From contig NZ_JASJUU010000001.1 of NCBI RefSeq assembly GCF_030125375.1, positions 372,001-436,000 on the forward strand: a DNA stretch of 64,000 bases, given 5' to 3'. Positions 48,277 through 56,642 of the stretch are shown here, in pieces; positions within the stretch are counted from its first letter, which is position 1; every line of letters begins with the position of its first letter. Both the position numbers and the translations under genes were made by a program. Source of the DNA: Pseudoalteromonas umbrosa. GTDB lineage: Bacteria; Pseudomonadota; Gammaproteobacteria; Enterobacterales; Alteromonadaceae. A model generated the notes under the pieces. It made no database searches and had not been told where the DNA came from. It saw only the letters and a list, made by a program, of their open reading frames with translations.

Positions 48277-49803
48277 ATGCTCAATCAAAAGCTAGGTAAT
48301 CTGACATTAGCGTCTTTAAGACGTATTTTACCTGAAACTCTACCTAGAGAGTATAAGCTATGTTCTAGCAATAGATATTTTTATGCTCTTTATGATGAAG
48401 ATACATTTAAAGTCATCACTAATAGAGGTGAGTATAGCTTTGATATATATGAATTGTTGGAACTTTTGAGTGACGTATTGGTTATTGAGAGTGTCAAACC
48501 AAAGCCTTACATGAATACCCACAAACATGTTAGTTACAAGCTGCCAATAATTCTATGGTTATTAGAGATGTATAATGAAAATACATTCGATATACCTTCT
48601 GAAATGGTCGAGCATGCTTTTCGGTCTGAGCTTGATATGGCTACAGGGTTTGACTCAATAGAAGAAGTACGAGCACTACATAGGCAAAAAGTTTTAAATG
48701 AAACTAGCTTTAAATTACCTTCAAAAACTTCACAATCTGAAGGCGTAGAAGTCATCAAATATAAAGATGACATTGGGGTCGATTTAGGTGCACGTTTGAC
48801 AGAAGAGGAACAAGTAGACAGCACATTAGTTAACGTTAAGTATGCAACTACGCGTGAGGTGTTAGATACAGAGTCGCAGCAATATATCAATGAGATATCA
48901 GAAACTGTTAATTATGGTCATGCGCAATTATCAATACCCATAGATCACGTTTCTGGCAAGATAGAGCGCCCAACTATTTTTGAGAAAGCTTTGAGCATTT
49001 TCGGTGTAGAGGCTGAAAAAGTATCTAAACATATTGTGATAAGAGATTTACAGCCCATGGATGAAGGTGATTTTTTATCTGATTTTAATGGCTCAGATTC
49101 TGCGCTTATTTTCATACACGGTTACAATGTGTCTTTTGAAAGTGCTTTATATCATTCGGCACAGTTAAAGTTCGACTTAGCATATAAAGACGAGTTTGTG
49201 CTCTTTAGTTGGCCTTCATTTAGTTCGTTAAAAGACTACGCAGGTGACAAAGAAAGGGCTGTCGGTGCGGGGGAGCATCTCGCGAAGTTAATTGAAGATG
49301 TCTCTAACTCAGAAGTGAAAACCATCTATATTTTAGCTCATAGTATGGGCAGCTATTGTTTATCTGAAGCGATTAAATACTTAGCGAAGTCAGAGCCGGG
49401 CTTGCAGGCCAAGCTACGAATTGCTTTGGCAGCGCCAGATATCGATCGACAAGCTTTTAAAAAGCAATACGCCGCTCGTTATTTAAGTTCGTCTGAAGGC
49501 GTCTCTATTTATGCTTGCGAGAAGGATAAAGCATTGATGGTGTCTAAATTGGTCAATAACTCCGATCGTTTAGGGTTTTCTGATCCAATAACCGTTGTAG
49601 ATGGAATGGACACAATCGATGCCTCTCCATTAACTAATAAGTGGCTGAATAAATTTAAGCTAAATCACTCTTATATATTTCAGCATAACTACTTAATTAC
49701 AGACTTATATCATTACTTTTTTGACCGCAAAGCTGCCAGTCAAAGGAGGCTCAAACCTAAGCAGTTAAAAGAGCAAATGTACTGGGAGTTACACCCTTGT
49801 TGA
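48277..49803 (+). CDS. DUF900-type alpha/beta hydrolase
   Basis: 508 residues. The last 250 residues are an alpha/beta hydrolase of the DUF900 type: SALIFIHGYNVSFESALYHSAQL, VLFSWPS, nucleophile elbow AHSMGS, AAPDID near the Asp position. The N-terminal 230 residues carry no family I can name. No signal peptide. These proteins are esterase-like and occur near phage or toxin islands. It is followed by a tiny GG-type peptide gene, but with its own likely promoter between them. Confidence 0.8.
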   Translation: MLNQKLGNLTLASLRRILPETLPREYKLCSSNRYFYALYDEDTFKVITNRGEYSFDIYELLELLSDVLVIESVKPKPYMNTHKHVSYKLPIILWLLEMYNENTFDIPSEMVEHAFRSELDMATGFDSIEEVRALHRQKVLNETSFKLPSKTSQSEGVEVIKYKDDIGVDLGARLTEEEQVDSTLVNVKYATTREVLDTESQQYINEISETVNYGHAQLSIPIDHVSGKIERPTIFEKALSIFGVEAEKVSKHIVIRDLQPMDEGDFLSDFNGSDSALIFIHGYNVSFESALYHSAQLKFDLAYKDEFVLFSWPSFSSLKDYAGDKERAVGAGEHLAKLIEDVSNSEVKTIYILAHSMGSYCLSEAIKYLAKSEPGLQAKLRIALAAPDIDRQAFKKQYAARYLSSSEGVSIYACEKDKALMVSKLVNNSDRLGFSDPITVVDGMDTIDASPLTNKWLNKFKLNHSYIFQHNYLITDLYHYFFDRKAASQRRLKPKQLKEQMYWELHPC

Positions 49804-49951
49804 TTTAGTGTCATGGTTTTGCAACCGCTGCGCATGCAGCGCTAACGATAAAAAGAACTTAAACGCAAATCTAAATAAAATTGTTTTATATTTTAACTTT
49901 GATCATAAATATATTTAATAATATAAACGGCAAAGGCCTGTGCTTTTATTG

Positions 49952-49982
49952 TTGACAAAAATAGAAAAAACAATAGTATTCT
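49952..49982 (+). promoter_or_regulatory. promoter of the GG-type peptide at 50012
   Basis: TTGACA (49952-49957) with TATTCT starting 25 bases on. The -35 is set in TTGTTGACAAAAA-like sequence, and its distance to the ATG is 60 nt, the same as at 56583-56643. Confidence 0.6.
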
Positions 49983-50011
49983 TACTCCACATACAAAAGG
50001 AAGTTATATCT

Positions 50012-50116
50012 ATGTCTAATAATAAAACGCTAAAAGAGCTCGACAAAAAATACTTAACACAGGTTTCTGGCGGCCGACTAGGTGGCGTCATAATCAAGAA
50101 AAAGAAAGACGAATAG
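50012..50116 (+). CDS. 34-residue peptide with a GG-type leader (twin of 56643)
   Basis: 34 codons after a good AAGGAAG site. The leader starts MSNNKTLKELDKKYLTQVS and ends in GG; the tail is RLGGVIIKKKKDE, strongly basic. It aligns with the peptide at 56643 (MSN-K-L-KY-VS-GR-GG-I-K pattern). Both share TTGACA 60 nt before the start. The form suggests a secreted peptide or RiPP precursor, but no exporter or modifying enzyme adjoins it. It lies outside the ssrA element. Confidence 0.6.
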   Translation: MSNNKTLKELDKKYLTQVSGGRLGGVIIKKKKDE

Positions 50117-50309
50117 TTTTTTTGAGTGCTAATCATCTTGATTGATGAAAGTTAGAATAACATAAGTGGGCTAGATATTTAGGCCACTTTACGCTTATCT
50201 TTTTCAACTTTTATACTTATAAAAAACCTGATAGATATATTGGAATAGTGAAAATGTGAAGTAGTTTATGGCGCTACACATGCAATTGCATACCACGCCA
50301 TTTATAAGT

Positions 50310-51215
50310 TTAAAACTGGATGCGTTTCAGCTCACCATCATGATATTCATACGCAAATGGTGACACGTTGTATGATAGGTTTGGATATTCAGAGTAAGCG
50401 AGCATAGCAATTTGATAAAGACCAGCCTCGTCATTCATGGGTACAACTAGAACACTGCTTCTATTGGGTAATACAATTCCAATAGGGCCCTTAAAGGTTG
50501 CTTTAACCTGTTGTTTAAAGTAATTGGTAAACACTGCGCTTGCTTCGTAGATTTCATCTGCAACAAACATATATAAATTGCTGCTTTCATCTTTTTGATC
50601 AATCTTTTGAAATCTTGCACCTATCTTTTCTAAGTATGAATCTAAATTAGCTTGAGCAATCTGCTTTAATTGTTCAGGAGATAAGTTGAATTCATCTAAC
50701 TTTTCCTTACCAACATACTGAATACTTGTGGGGGTATCTATGGCTAACATTAGTACGAGCTCATCATTAATGGGCTCATAGTAAAAAGGAAAAGGAACAT
50801 TTTTATCACCGGATTGATTAATTTTAGCGGTGAGCCCTTCAATATAAGAGGTCGGCTTTATGACAGGCTTTAATTGGCTAATTTGTAATTTAGACTCACC
50901 AGTTAATAAGTTAACACTTTTACTCGAATTGATATGATCTGCAAATATATCTGCAAGTAAACCTCTCTCCTGAGAGTACCTCAAATACGCATTTGTTAAA
51001 TCTGTAGAAAGGGTGATGCCTTTGTCATAAGTGATCTCAAGTAATAAGTCATCGGTTACTTCGAGTTTTGCATCTTTAAAGTGTTTTTTTGCCTCTTTCA
51101 AGTAGGCTTGTGTAAACGCTTGTTCTGATAATAACGAATGAGAGCTTGGTGATGAAACCGCATAAAACGAAGACGATAGTCCCATCGCCACAGAGAAAAG
51201 TAGGGCTTTTTTCAT
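50310..51215 (-). CDS. exported DUF1444-like protein
   Basis: 301 residues with a signal peptide (cleavage near YAVSSP, about residue 20). The pattern DLTNAYLRYSQERGLLADIFADHI and later PNRSSVLVVPMNDEAGLYQI match the DUF1444 (YtpQ) family, usually cytoplasmic; this copy seems exported. Function unknown. It is the last chromosomal gene before the ssrA attachment site. Confidence 0.75.
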   Translation of the reverse strand: MKKALLFSVAMGLSSSFYAVSSPSSHSLLSEQAFTQAYLKEAKKHFKDAKLEVTDDLLLEITYDKGITLSTDLTNAYLRYSQERGLLADIFADHINSSKSVNLLTGESKLQISQLKPVIKPTSYIEGLTAKINQSGDKNVPFPFYYEPINDELVLMLAIDTPTSIQYVGKEKLDEFNLSPEQLKQIAQANLDSYLEKIGARFQKIDQKDESSNLYMFVADEIYEASAVFTNYFKQQVKATFKGPIGIVLPNRSSVLVVPMNDEAGLYQIAMLAYSEYPNLSYNVSPFAYEYHDGELKRIQF

Positions 51216-51450
51216 TATTTAAATCCATATAAAAATACTTCTGGTACAGAATAACGATAATTATCGTTAATGTCTTTGGTTACTCTTTTTATTATATTTT
51301 TAATGGATTAGCGGGGGCGTGCTAAGCTGGAATGGTTACAAGCTTTTATGAAGTTGGCTGACTAACTTGGTCTGGTTTTGTAGGGTATCACTGCGCTTAA
51401 TCAAACTACACCTGTTAGCTTGGGTGTGATTCACAAAGAAAAAACAAAAA

Positions 51451-51479
51451 AGCCAGTTAAAGGAGTTCTCTAACTGGCT
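51451..51479 (-). terminator. ssrA transcription terminator
   Basis: AGCCAGTTA / TAACTGGCT stem; on the minus strand it is followed by TTTTTTGTTTTTTC. It lies just downstream of the tmRNA 3' end, as the tmRNA terminator should, and shows which side is the original chromosome. Confidence 0.85.
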
Positions 51480-51497
51480 GTTTTATAACACTTAATG

Positions 51498-51533
51498 TGG
51501 TGGAGCTGGGGGGATTTGAACCCCCGTCCAGAA
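51498..51533 (-). other. ssrA: 3' end of tmRNA (ssrA), attachment-site duplication
   Basis: On the minus strand the segment reads TCTGGACGGGGGTTCAAAT followed by CCCCCCAGCTCCACCA: the T-arm, acceptor 3' strand and CCA of tmRNA. The 5' tmRNA end (GGGGCTGATTCTGG) and the tag reading frame are absent within 400 bp, where coding DNA starts instead. So only the 3' fragment is here. With its terminator on the low-coordinate side, it marks the chromosome edge of an element integrated at ssrA; the complete gene should be at the far end, beyond base 64000. Confidence 0.88.
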
Positions 51534-51539
51534 AGCGTC

Positions 51540-51565
51540 GATTTTAATTAGTATCCATTAAAATC
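51540..51565. repeat. inverted repeat next to the ssrA fragment
   Basis: GATTTTAAT and ATTAAAATC, a 9-bp perfect inverted repeat around 8 nt, directly inside the element. It is a candidate integrase or excision-factor site. Confidence 0.45.
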
Positions 51566-51750
51566 AATGATTTATATCAAATTCAACAAGTTAAAAACTC
51601 ATACAGCCTACGTAAACCTTGTGTAAACTATTAAGTGTGGGCACAATGTGGTCAATGTTGTGGTGTATAGCATGAGCAATGATGTGCTTAAGATTCCTTG
51701 GTTCGTTCAAGTTAATTGACTCAACCTTACGACAAGTTTAAGTGAAAAAT

Positions 51751-53163
51751 ATGGAAATGTATGAAATTAATGAAGTCTTTACTCCTACCAAGCCAGCCCG
51801 TGCTAATTTTGTAAAAAGAAAAGTTCTGGATAAACGTGTAGGGAGAGCATTAAAAACACCTGGTATGCAATTAGTGCTGTACGGGCACTCAGGTTCTGGT
51901 AAAACAACATTGCTTCTTAATAAGTTAAAAGAACTAGAACTCTCATTTTTAAAAACTAACTGTACAAGTAATATGTCATTCGATGATTTATTATCAAATG
52001 TGTATGTTAATTTAGATAAAGAATTATCAACTAAAGAGATTGATAAAAATGACCAAGAGGGGGGTGGTGGTTTAGGCATCCCAAAAGTTTTTAGTTTTAA
52101 CTCCAAGAGTACTGTTGGTTCAACGTTAGAAAAAAGTTTTGTATCAGCATATGACTCTATTGAGTTGTCTCTTGCGAAGGCCATTGGTGAAAATGATGCC
52201 CTGTGGGTTATTGAAGATTTTCATAAACTTCAAACTAGCGTGAAGGAAAAGTTGTCCCAGTTAATGAAAGTATTCATGGATCTGTCGGATGAATTTCCCA
52301 AATTAAAAATAGTCGCAATTGGAGCGAAGAACACTGCGAGAGAAGTTGTTGAGTTAGATTGTGAAATGCAGACTAGGGTATCAGAAATACATGTTCCATT
52401 GATGAGTGATGAGGAAATCAGTCGGATTATCAATAATGGAGCTGAGCTGCTAAACATATCTGTAATCACTCATGTTGTAAATGACGTAGTTGAACACAGC
52501 CATGGTGTGGCGTCAATTTGTCACCAGTTATGTCTCTTAATGTGTGAATTTGCTGATATAGAAGGAACAGATGCTTTTTGTTCTGATATAGAGCTAGATT
52601 TTCCACATTTTAACTATGCAGCTACCGAATATATTGAGCAGGTTTCTGATACTTTAAAGTCAGCATTTCAAAAGGCTGTAAAAGTAGATAACTCATATGA
52701 AATTCTTGCTTGCTTGGCAAGTGGTGATATTGAGGGAGTAGAAGTAGTAGAAATACTTGAGCATATAAATGAACATACAGATAGTGTCGAATTGTCAATA
52801 GAAGAGCTAAAAGAATCTTTGAAGTTACTATCAAGTACAGAATATGGCTCGGTTCTGTTCTATGTTGAAGTTTCAGAAAAGTATAGTTTCAAAGACCCAT
52901 TTTACAAGATGTTTGGCAAACTATTTTTAAGTGCGTTTTCCTCAGGTAAGAAGAAGAAAAGTAAGGCGGAGATCTTCACTCTTTTTAATAAGCTGATTGA
53001 TAAGGCAAAATCTAATTACACTAATTCAGATAATAGCATAACCCCCACCGAAAGTTATTTTGATGAAGATAATGCGTTGCTTGAGAATAAATGGAAAAAG
53101 TCAGAGCCAAAAATAGAAAGGAAAGTTCATGATAATCACAATGAAAAGAAAAAAGATTTATAA
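51751..53163 (+). CDS. AAA-type ATPase of the graspetide-like cluster
   Basis: 470 residues from ATG 51751 (a GTG three codons earlier is possible). Walker A is GHSGSGKTT (about residue 45) and Walker B ALWVIEDFH (about 150), with a sensor-like KIVAIGAKN strand and an R-containing segment. It looks like an ORC/STAND-type ATPase with a helical C-terminal half and a highly charged tail. It is first in a run of four genes, followed after 11 nt by the ATP-grasp ligase. Its role is unknown: regulation, transport energy or defence signalling are possible. It is unusual next to a graspetide ligase. Confidence 0.75.
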   Translation: MEMYEINEVFTPTKPARANFVKRKVLDKRVGRALKTPGMQLVLYGHSGSGKTTLLLNKLKELELSFLKTNCTSNMSFDDLLSNVYVNLDKELSTKEIDKNDQEGGGGLGIPKVFSFNSKSTVGSTLEKSFVSAYDSIELSLAKAIGENDALWVIEDFHKLQTSVKEKLSQLMKVFMDLSDEFPKLKIVAIGAKNTAREVVELDCEMQTRVSEIHVPLMSDEEISRIINNGAELLNISVITHVVNDVVEHSHGVASICHQLCLLMCEFADIEGTDAFCSDIELDFPHFNYAATEYIEQVSDTLKSAFQKAVKVDNSYEILACLASGDIEGVEVVEILEHINEHTDSVELSIEELKESLKLLSSTEYGSVLFYVEVSEKYSFKDPFYKMFGKLFLSAFSSGKKKKSKAEIFTLFNKLIDKAKSNYTNSDNSITPTESYFDEDNALLENKWKKSEPKIERKVHDNHNEKKKDL

Positions 53164-53174
53164 TAGGTGAGTTT

Positions 53175-54092
53175 TTGAAATATTCAATTCTTATTGTTAC
53201 TAGTTCTTATGATAAAACAGTGGATTATTTGCAAGGGAAATTTCCTGAAGTGAATTTCTTTAGGTTTAATGTCGATAAATTCTCAGATTATAAAATTTGT
53301 GCTTCTGATGGTGGGTTTATAATAAGTAATAAATGCAATTCTATTACTAATAGCACCTGTGCATCAATATACTATAGGAAGCCTTCTCTAGAAGATTTAA
53401 AAGGTAAAATTTCTGAAGAATACTTGTATTTCGTTTTCAAGGAAGTTTTTGCATTGGTCGATGGTATCGTAGATGCTTTCGAGGGCTATTGCCTTACAAG
53501 GCCTAGAGTGTTTAGGTATGCATCAAACAAAGTAGTCCAGTCATCAATTGCTAAAAAAGTTGGTTTTAAAATGGCTAGACATGAAATTACAAATGATAGT
53601 GGTAGTGATTTCATGTCTAAACAAAATAGAATTGTTAAACCAATAGCTGTAGGAAGAATAAAAAGAAACGAGCATTTTGAATTTGTGCAAACAAATATGG
53701 TGGATGAAAAATACTCAGTGGATTTATTAAAGTATTGCCCTTCTTATTTTCAGGCTTATGTCGAAAAAGACTATGAATGCAGACTTACAATTGTTGGGGA
53801 TAGTTTCTTTTCAGTTAAGATTGAGTCGGAAGATAAGATTGATTGGAGGGTCAGTGACAACAAAATATCATATTCATTAATAGATGTGCCCAAGGCGGTT
53901 TTAGAAAGATGTTATGAGATGATGAGTGTTATGGGAATCGAATTTGGATGCTTTGACTTTATTATTAAAAATGAGGAATGGTTTTTTTTAGAAGTTAATG
54001 TTAATGGTCAGTGGGCATGGTTAGAATTTGAGTTGGGTTTAAATATATCAAAATCTATAGTTTCAAAGCTTGATGTTTATAAATGTTACTAG
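53175..54092 (+). CDS. ATP-grasp peptide ligase (graspetide synthetase-like, MvdC/MvdD type)
   Basis: 305 residues from TTG 53175 with AGGTGAG just before. The N-terminal ILIVTSSYD and the SIYYRKP motif (about 68) match ATP-grasp ligases of graspetides (microviridin, plesiocin). So do CPSYFQAYVEKDYECRLTI (about 190) and, above all, FLEVNVNGQWAWLE (about 271-284), with Glu and Asn as metal ligands. These enzymes use ATP to join Thr/Ser or Lys side chains of a precursor to Asp/Glu side chains. The precursor candidate is two genes on. Cytoplasmic. Confidence 0.88.
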   Translation: MKYSILIVTSSYDKTVDYLQGKFPEVNFFRFNVDKFSDYKICASDGGFIISNKCNSITNSTCASIYYRKPSLEDLKGKISEEYLYFVFKEVFALVDGIVDAFEGYCLTRPRVFRYASNKVVQSSIAKKVGFKMARHEITNDSGSDFMSKQNRIVKPIAVGRIKRNEHFEFVQTNMVDEKYSVDLLKYCPSYFQAYVEKDYECRLTIVGDSFFSVKIESEDKIDWRVSDNKISYSLIDVPKAVLERCYEMMSVMGIEFGCFDFIIKNEEWFFLEVNVNGQWAWLEFELGLNISKSIVSKLDVYKCY

Positions 54093-54100
54093 GAGGGGGT

Positions 54101-55135
54101 TTGCGTTTTATAATTAATTTACTTTGTTTTTTGTTAAATCATTCTCCAATTTTAAATGTAGCTGATGATGGCAACTTTGGCACAATAGAATTATCAAAGT
54201 TAAGAAAGGAAGGTAATCGATTTAGATTTTCATTGTTTTGTTTTGTTTGTGGTTCTCGTATTTTATACTTTGCAACGTATTGTTCAAGGTCACGTAAACT
54301 TAGATGGTTTTATAATGACCAGTTTGTCGAGGTTGGAGATGATGAGATTAAAAAGTTGCGAGACAGCACAATTGCTGGTCTTGGTATAAAAGATGGTAAT
54401 GATACAGGATACAAGTACCTGTCTGATTTCTATAAAGAAAAGCTTTCTCAGGAAAATGCTAGAATATCAATTTCCATGCAGAAGTTGACTAGTTATCGTT
54501 CATTCTTGCTGTTTCTTGCTGCTATTCCTGCCCCACTTTTTAATATTATCATATCTGGTTTTGGGGTTTTGTTCTCAATTTTATTATACGCTTTTTATTA
54601 TTTAAATTGTTTTTACTTATATAAAACAATTAGCTCTGCAATTAGCATTAGGCAGAGGTATCTGTCTTCTGCAAATGATCAGCCCTTTGAAAAATTACCA
54701 GAAAAATCGTTGGCTCAGTTGTACCTTTATGACCTCGTTAGCTACAGGAAAACTTCAGAATTTAAGGTAGCAATGATTCGAAATGCAGAAAAATACCTTA
54801 GAATTTTATCTATCTCTTTATTAGTTATATTTTTCTCATATGTTTTAGTTGTGTTGAAAACTTATTCTGGAGGGAAAGAAAAGGTAAGCTCAAGTGAAAT
54901 AGCCTTTGTAGTTTATAACGATTTGGGCCAGTTAGATATTAAAGAATACACTAAAATGATATCAAAGGTATCAGAACACAAAGGCGAAATTAAAGTTATT
55001 CTTTGTTCAAAAGCTAACAAAAAGTCGTCTATTGAAAAGATGTATTCTATAATCGATTCAAATGAAATTTCTTTGGTTTATATTGAATCAGAAAATAAAA
55101 GCCATTGTACAGGCGAAGTATTGATAGTTTTATGA
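54101..55135 (+). CDS. membrane protein of the graspetide-like cluster
   Basis: 344 residues if started at TTG 54101, which follows a strong AGGAGGGGG that overlaps the ligase stop; an ATG at 54083 lacks a site. Two close hydrophobic helices lie at about 135-175 and one at about 230-250. The last 80 residues are a soluble alpha/beta segment (EIAFVVYNDLGQLDI, EIKVILCSKANKKSS). The family is unknown. Placed between ligase and precursor, it may take part in export, immunity or surface display of the product. Confidence 0.75.
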   Translation: MRFIINLLCFLLNHSPILNVADDGNFGTIELSKLRKEGNRFRFSLFCFVCGSRILYFATYCSRSRKLRWFYNDQFVEVGDDEIKKLRDSTIAGLGIKDGNDTGYKYLSDFYKEKLSQENARISISMQKLTSYRSFLLFLAAIPAPLFNIIISGFGVLFSILLYAFYYLNCFYLYKTISSAISIRQRYLSSANDQPFEKLPEKSLAQLYLYDLVSYRKTSEFKVAMIRNAEKYLRILSISLLVIFFSYVLVVLKTYSGGKEKVSSSEIAFVVYNDLGQLDIKEYTKMISKVSEHKGEIKVILCSKANKKSSIEKMYSIIDSNEISLVYIESENKSHCTGEVLIVL

Positions 55136-55143
55136 GAGGGACC

Positions 55144-55533
55144 ATGAAGCCTTATATTATGAATTACAGCAAGAACACGGTTGACTTAGTAAATTTTTCG
55201 AATAGTTCAACTTTCCAAACTAATCAGAGTGAAGACTCAGATGATTCATTTATTGTTAGTGGCGTAACTTCGCTGACCGAAAACAGTGAGGGCTCAGACG
55301 AAACCTATATCAATGGCTGTACAAACATAATGGTTGGGTCATCAGAGAACAGTGTGAATGACAGTGCTAAGTTAGGAACTGTGCAGACCTATGTTGTTGA
55401 AGACAGTGATGAGAGTATGGTTCATTGCGGAACTTTGCTTACGAAGTCATGTGAAGACCAAGATAACGAATATATTGGAACGGCTATGACTCGAATAAGT
55501 GAAGACAGCGATGAAAGCTTTTTGCCGATTTGA
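55144..55533 (+). CDS. repeat protein, putative multi-core graspetide precursor
   Basis: 129 residues from ATG 55144 (GAGAGGG just before, 8 nt after the membrane gene stop). A short N-terminal part (1-22) is followed by five clear repeats and one degenerate one (60-78), period 16-19, of the form T-x2-T-x3-E-[DG]-x-D-[DEN]-x-[hydrophobic]: Thr23/26 with Glu30-Asp34; Thr42/45 with Glu49-Glu53; Thr79/82 with Glu86-Glu90; Thr97/100 with Glu104-Asp107; Thr113/116 with Glu120-Glu124. Fixed Thr pairs followed by acidic residues are what graspetide ligases join. No signal peptide. Confidence 0.75.
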   Translation: MKPYIMNYSKNTVDLVNFSNSSTFQTNQSEDSDDSFIVSGVTSLTENSEGSDETYINGCTNIMVGSSENSVNDSAKLGTVQTYVVEDSDESMVHCGTLLTKSCEDQDNEYIGTAMTRISEDSDESFLPI

Positions 55534-55584
55534 TATTAGCAAAGCAAAGTATTCTAGTTTTTATACACTCAATATTGAAATGTT

Positions 55585-56568
55585 CTAGAGCTTTGGCCCA
55601 AACCTAATCACATCTTCTAAATGACTCGGTGCGAAGTGCGCGTAAACCATCGTTTGCTCAATCTTCGCATGTCCTAGTATTTTTTGCAGTACTAAAATAT
55701 TCCCGCCATTCATCATAAAATGACTTGCGAAGGTGTGTCGCATTACATGTGTGCATTGGCCTTTTGGTAAGATGATACCAGCTCGGTCTATTGCACGTTC
55801 AAACGCTTTTCTACAGTCAGTGAATAATGGGCCTGTGTGTTTGGGTATTTCGTCGTACAGAGACTTTTTGATTGGTATGGTTCTGTTCTTTTTGCCTTTG
55901 GTCTTGAAGAAAGTTAAACGGTAAGAATCGCCTGATTTAATCACATGGGAACCGTGCAATCCGCATGCTTCTGAAATCCTTGCTCCGGTGCTTAAACAGA
56001 TCTTAGTGACGACCTCTAGGTTAGGGTGTCTTGCACCTTTTATAGCTTCAAATAGCTTTTCAATGTCTTCGTCAGTCAGGAATGCTAGTTCGGTCTCTTG
56101 TATCTTTATTTTGGTGACCTTGGCGACAGGGTTTTCATATGAAATGTCGTTTAGCTCAATGAGTTTATTGAACACACTTTTTAGTAGTGTAAGTTCATTG
56201 TTTGCTGTTTTAGGTGAGATACCGCTTTTAAGGCGTTTACCGCGCCACTCGCTATAGTCATTTGCTGTTAGGTTTTGTGCGACAGGGTTTTTAAGTGCAA
56301 CCGCAATTGCATCTAGCTTATTTTTGGTGAGCTCTGGTTGTGTGTAGGTTCTTCCGTGTACGTCATACCACTTGTCTATAACTTCAGAGAGGCGGCGTTT
56401 ATCATCTTGCTTTTGCATCCAAGGCTTTTGTTGCGCCTCTGCAACTATGTGGTTTTGATATCGCTGTGCTTCTGAACGCGTTTTAAACGTTTTTCTAACC
56501 CGCTTACCTTCACGGCCCCACGGTCTAATGTCTAGAAAATATCCATTTTCTACCTTTTTTATAGACAT
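55585..56568 (-). CDS. int: tyrosine-type site-specific integrase
   Basis: 327 residues from ATG 56568 (AAGG upstream). An N-terminal arm/SAM-like domain (about 1-150) is followed by the catalytic domain: Arg in TGARISEACGLH, HVMRHTFASH (H-x-x-R), LGHAKIEQT and the nucleophile in MVYAHF. It is expected to integrate the element at ssrA, whose 3' fragment lies 4 kb away with the cargo genes in between. It faces away from the phage core and is divergent from the GG-type peptide gene. Confidence 0.93.
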   Translation of the reverse strand: MSIKKVENGYFLDIRPWGREGKRVRKTFKTRSEAQRYQNHIVAEAQQKPWMQKQDDKRRLSEVIDKWYDVHGRTYTQPELTKNKLDAIAVALKNPVAQNLTANDYSEWRGKRLKSGISPKTANNELTLLKSVFNKLIELNDISYENPVAKVTKIKIQETELAFLTDEDIEKLFEAIKGARHPNLEVVTKICLSTGARISEACGLHGSHVIKSGDSYRLTFFKTKGKKNRTIPIKKSLYDEIPKHTGPLFTDCRKAFERAIDRAGIILPKGQCTHVMRHTFASHFMMNGGNILVLQKILGHAKIEQTMVYAHFAPSHLEDVIRFGPKL

Positions 56569-56582
56569 ACAACTCAACCTTG

Positions 56583-56613
56583 TTGACAAAAAGTTACAAA
56601 AAATTAATATGTT
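56583..56613 (+). promoter_or_regulatory. promoter of the GG-type peptide at 56643
   Basis: TTGACA (56583-56588) within TTGTTGACAAAAA, with TATGTT starting 25 bases on. It is 60 nt before the ATG, the same spacing as at 49952-50012. Confidence 0.6.
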
Positions 56614-56642
56614 TGCATCGCATACATAAGGAGGTTATAGCG

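Noticed and set aside
51534..51870. A complete tmRNA gene on the minus strand
   Set aside because: No tmRNA 5' end or tag frame is present; the AAA ATPase reading frame occupies the expected region. Only the 3' fragment is supported.
54083..54100. ATG 54083 as start of the cluster membrane protein
   Set aside because: No ribosome site precedes it, while a very strong AGGAGGGGG points to TTG 54101.
55105..55143. Earlier start of the repeat protein inside the membrane-protein gene
   Set aside because: No ribosome site; ATG 55144 directly follows GAGAGGG after the previous stop.
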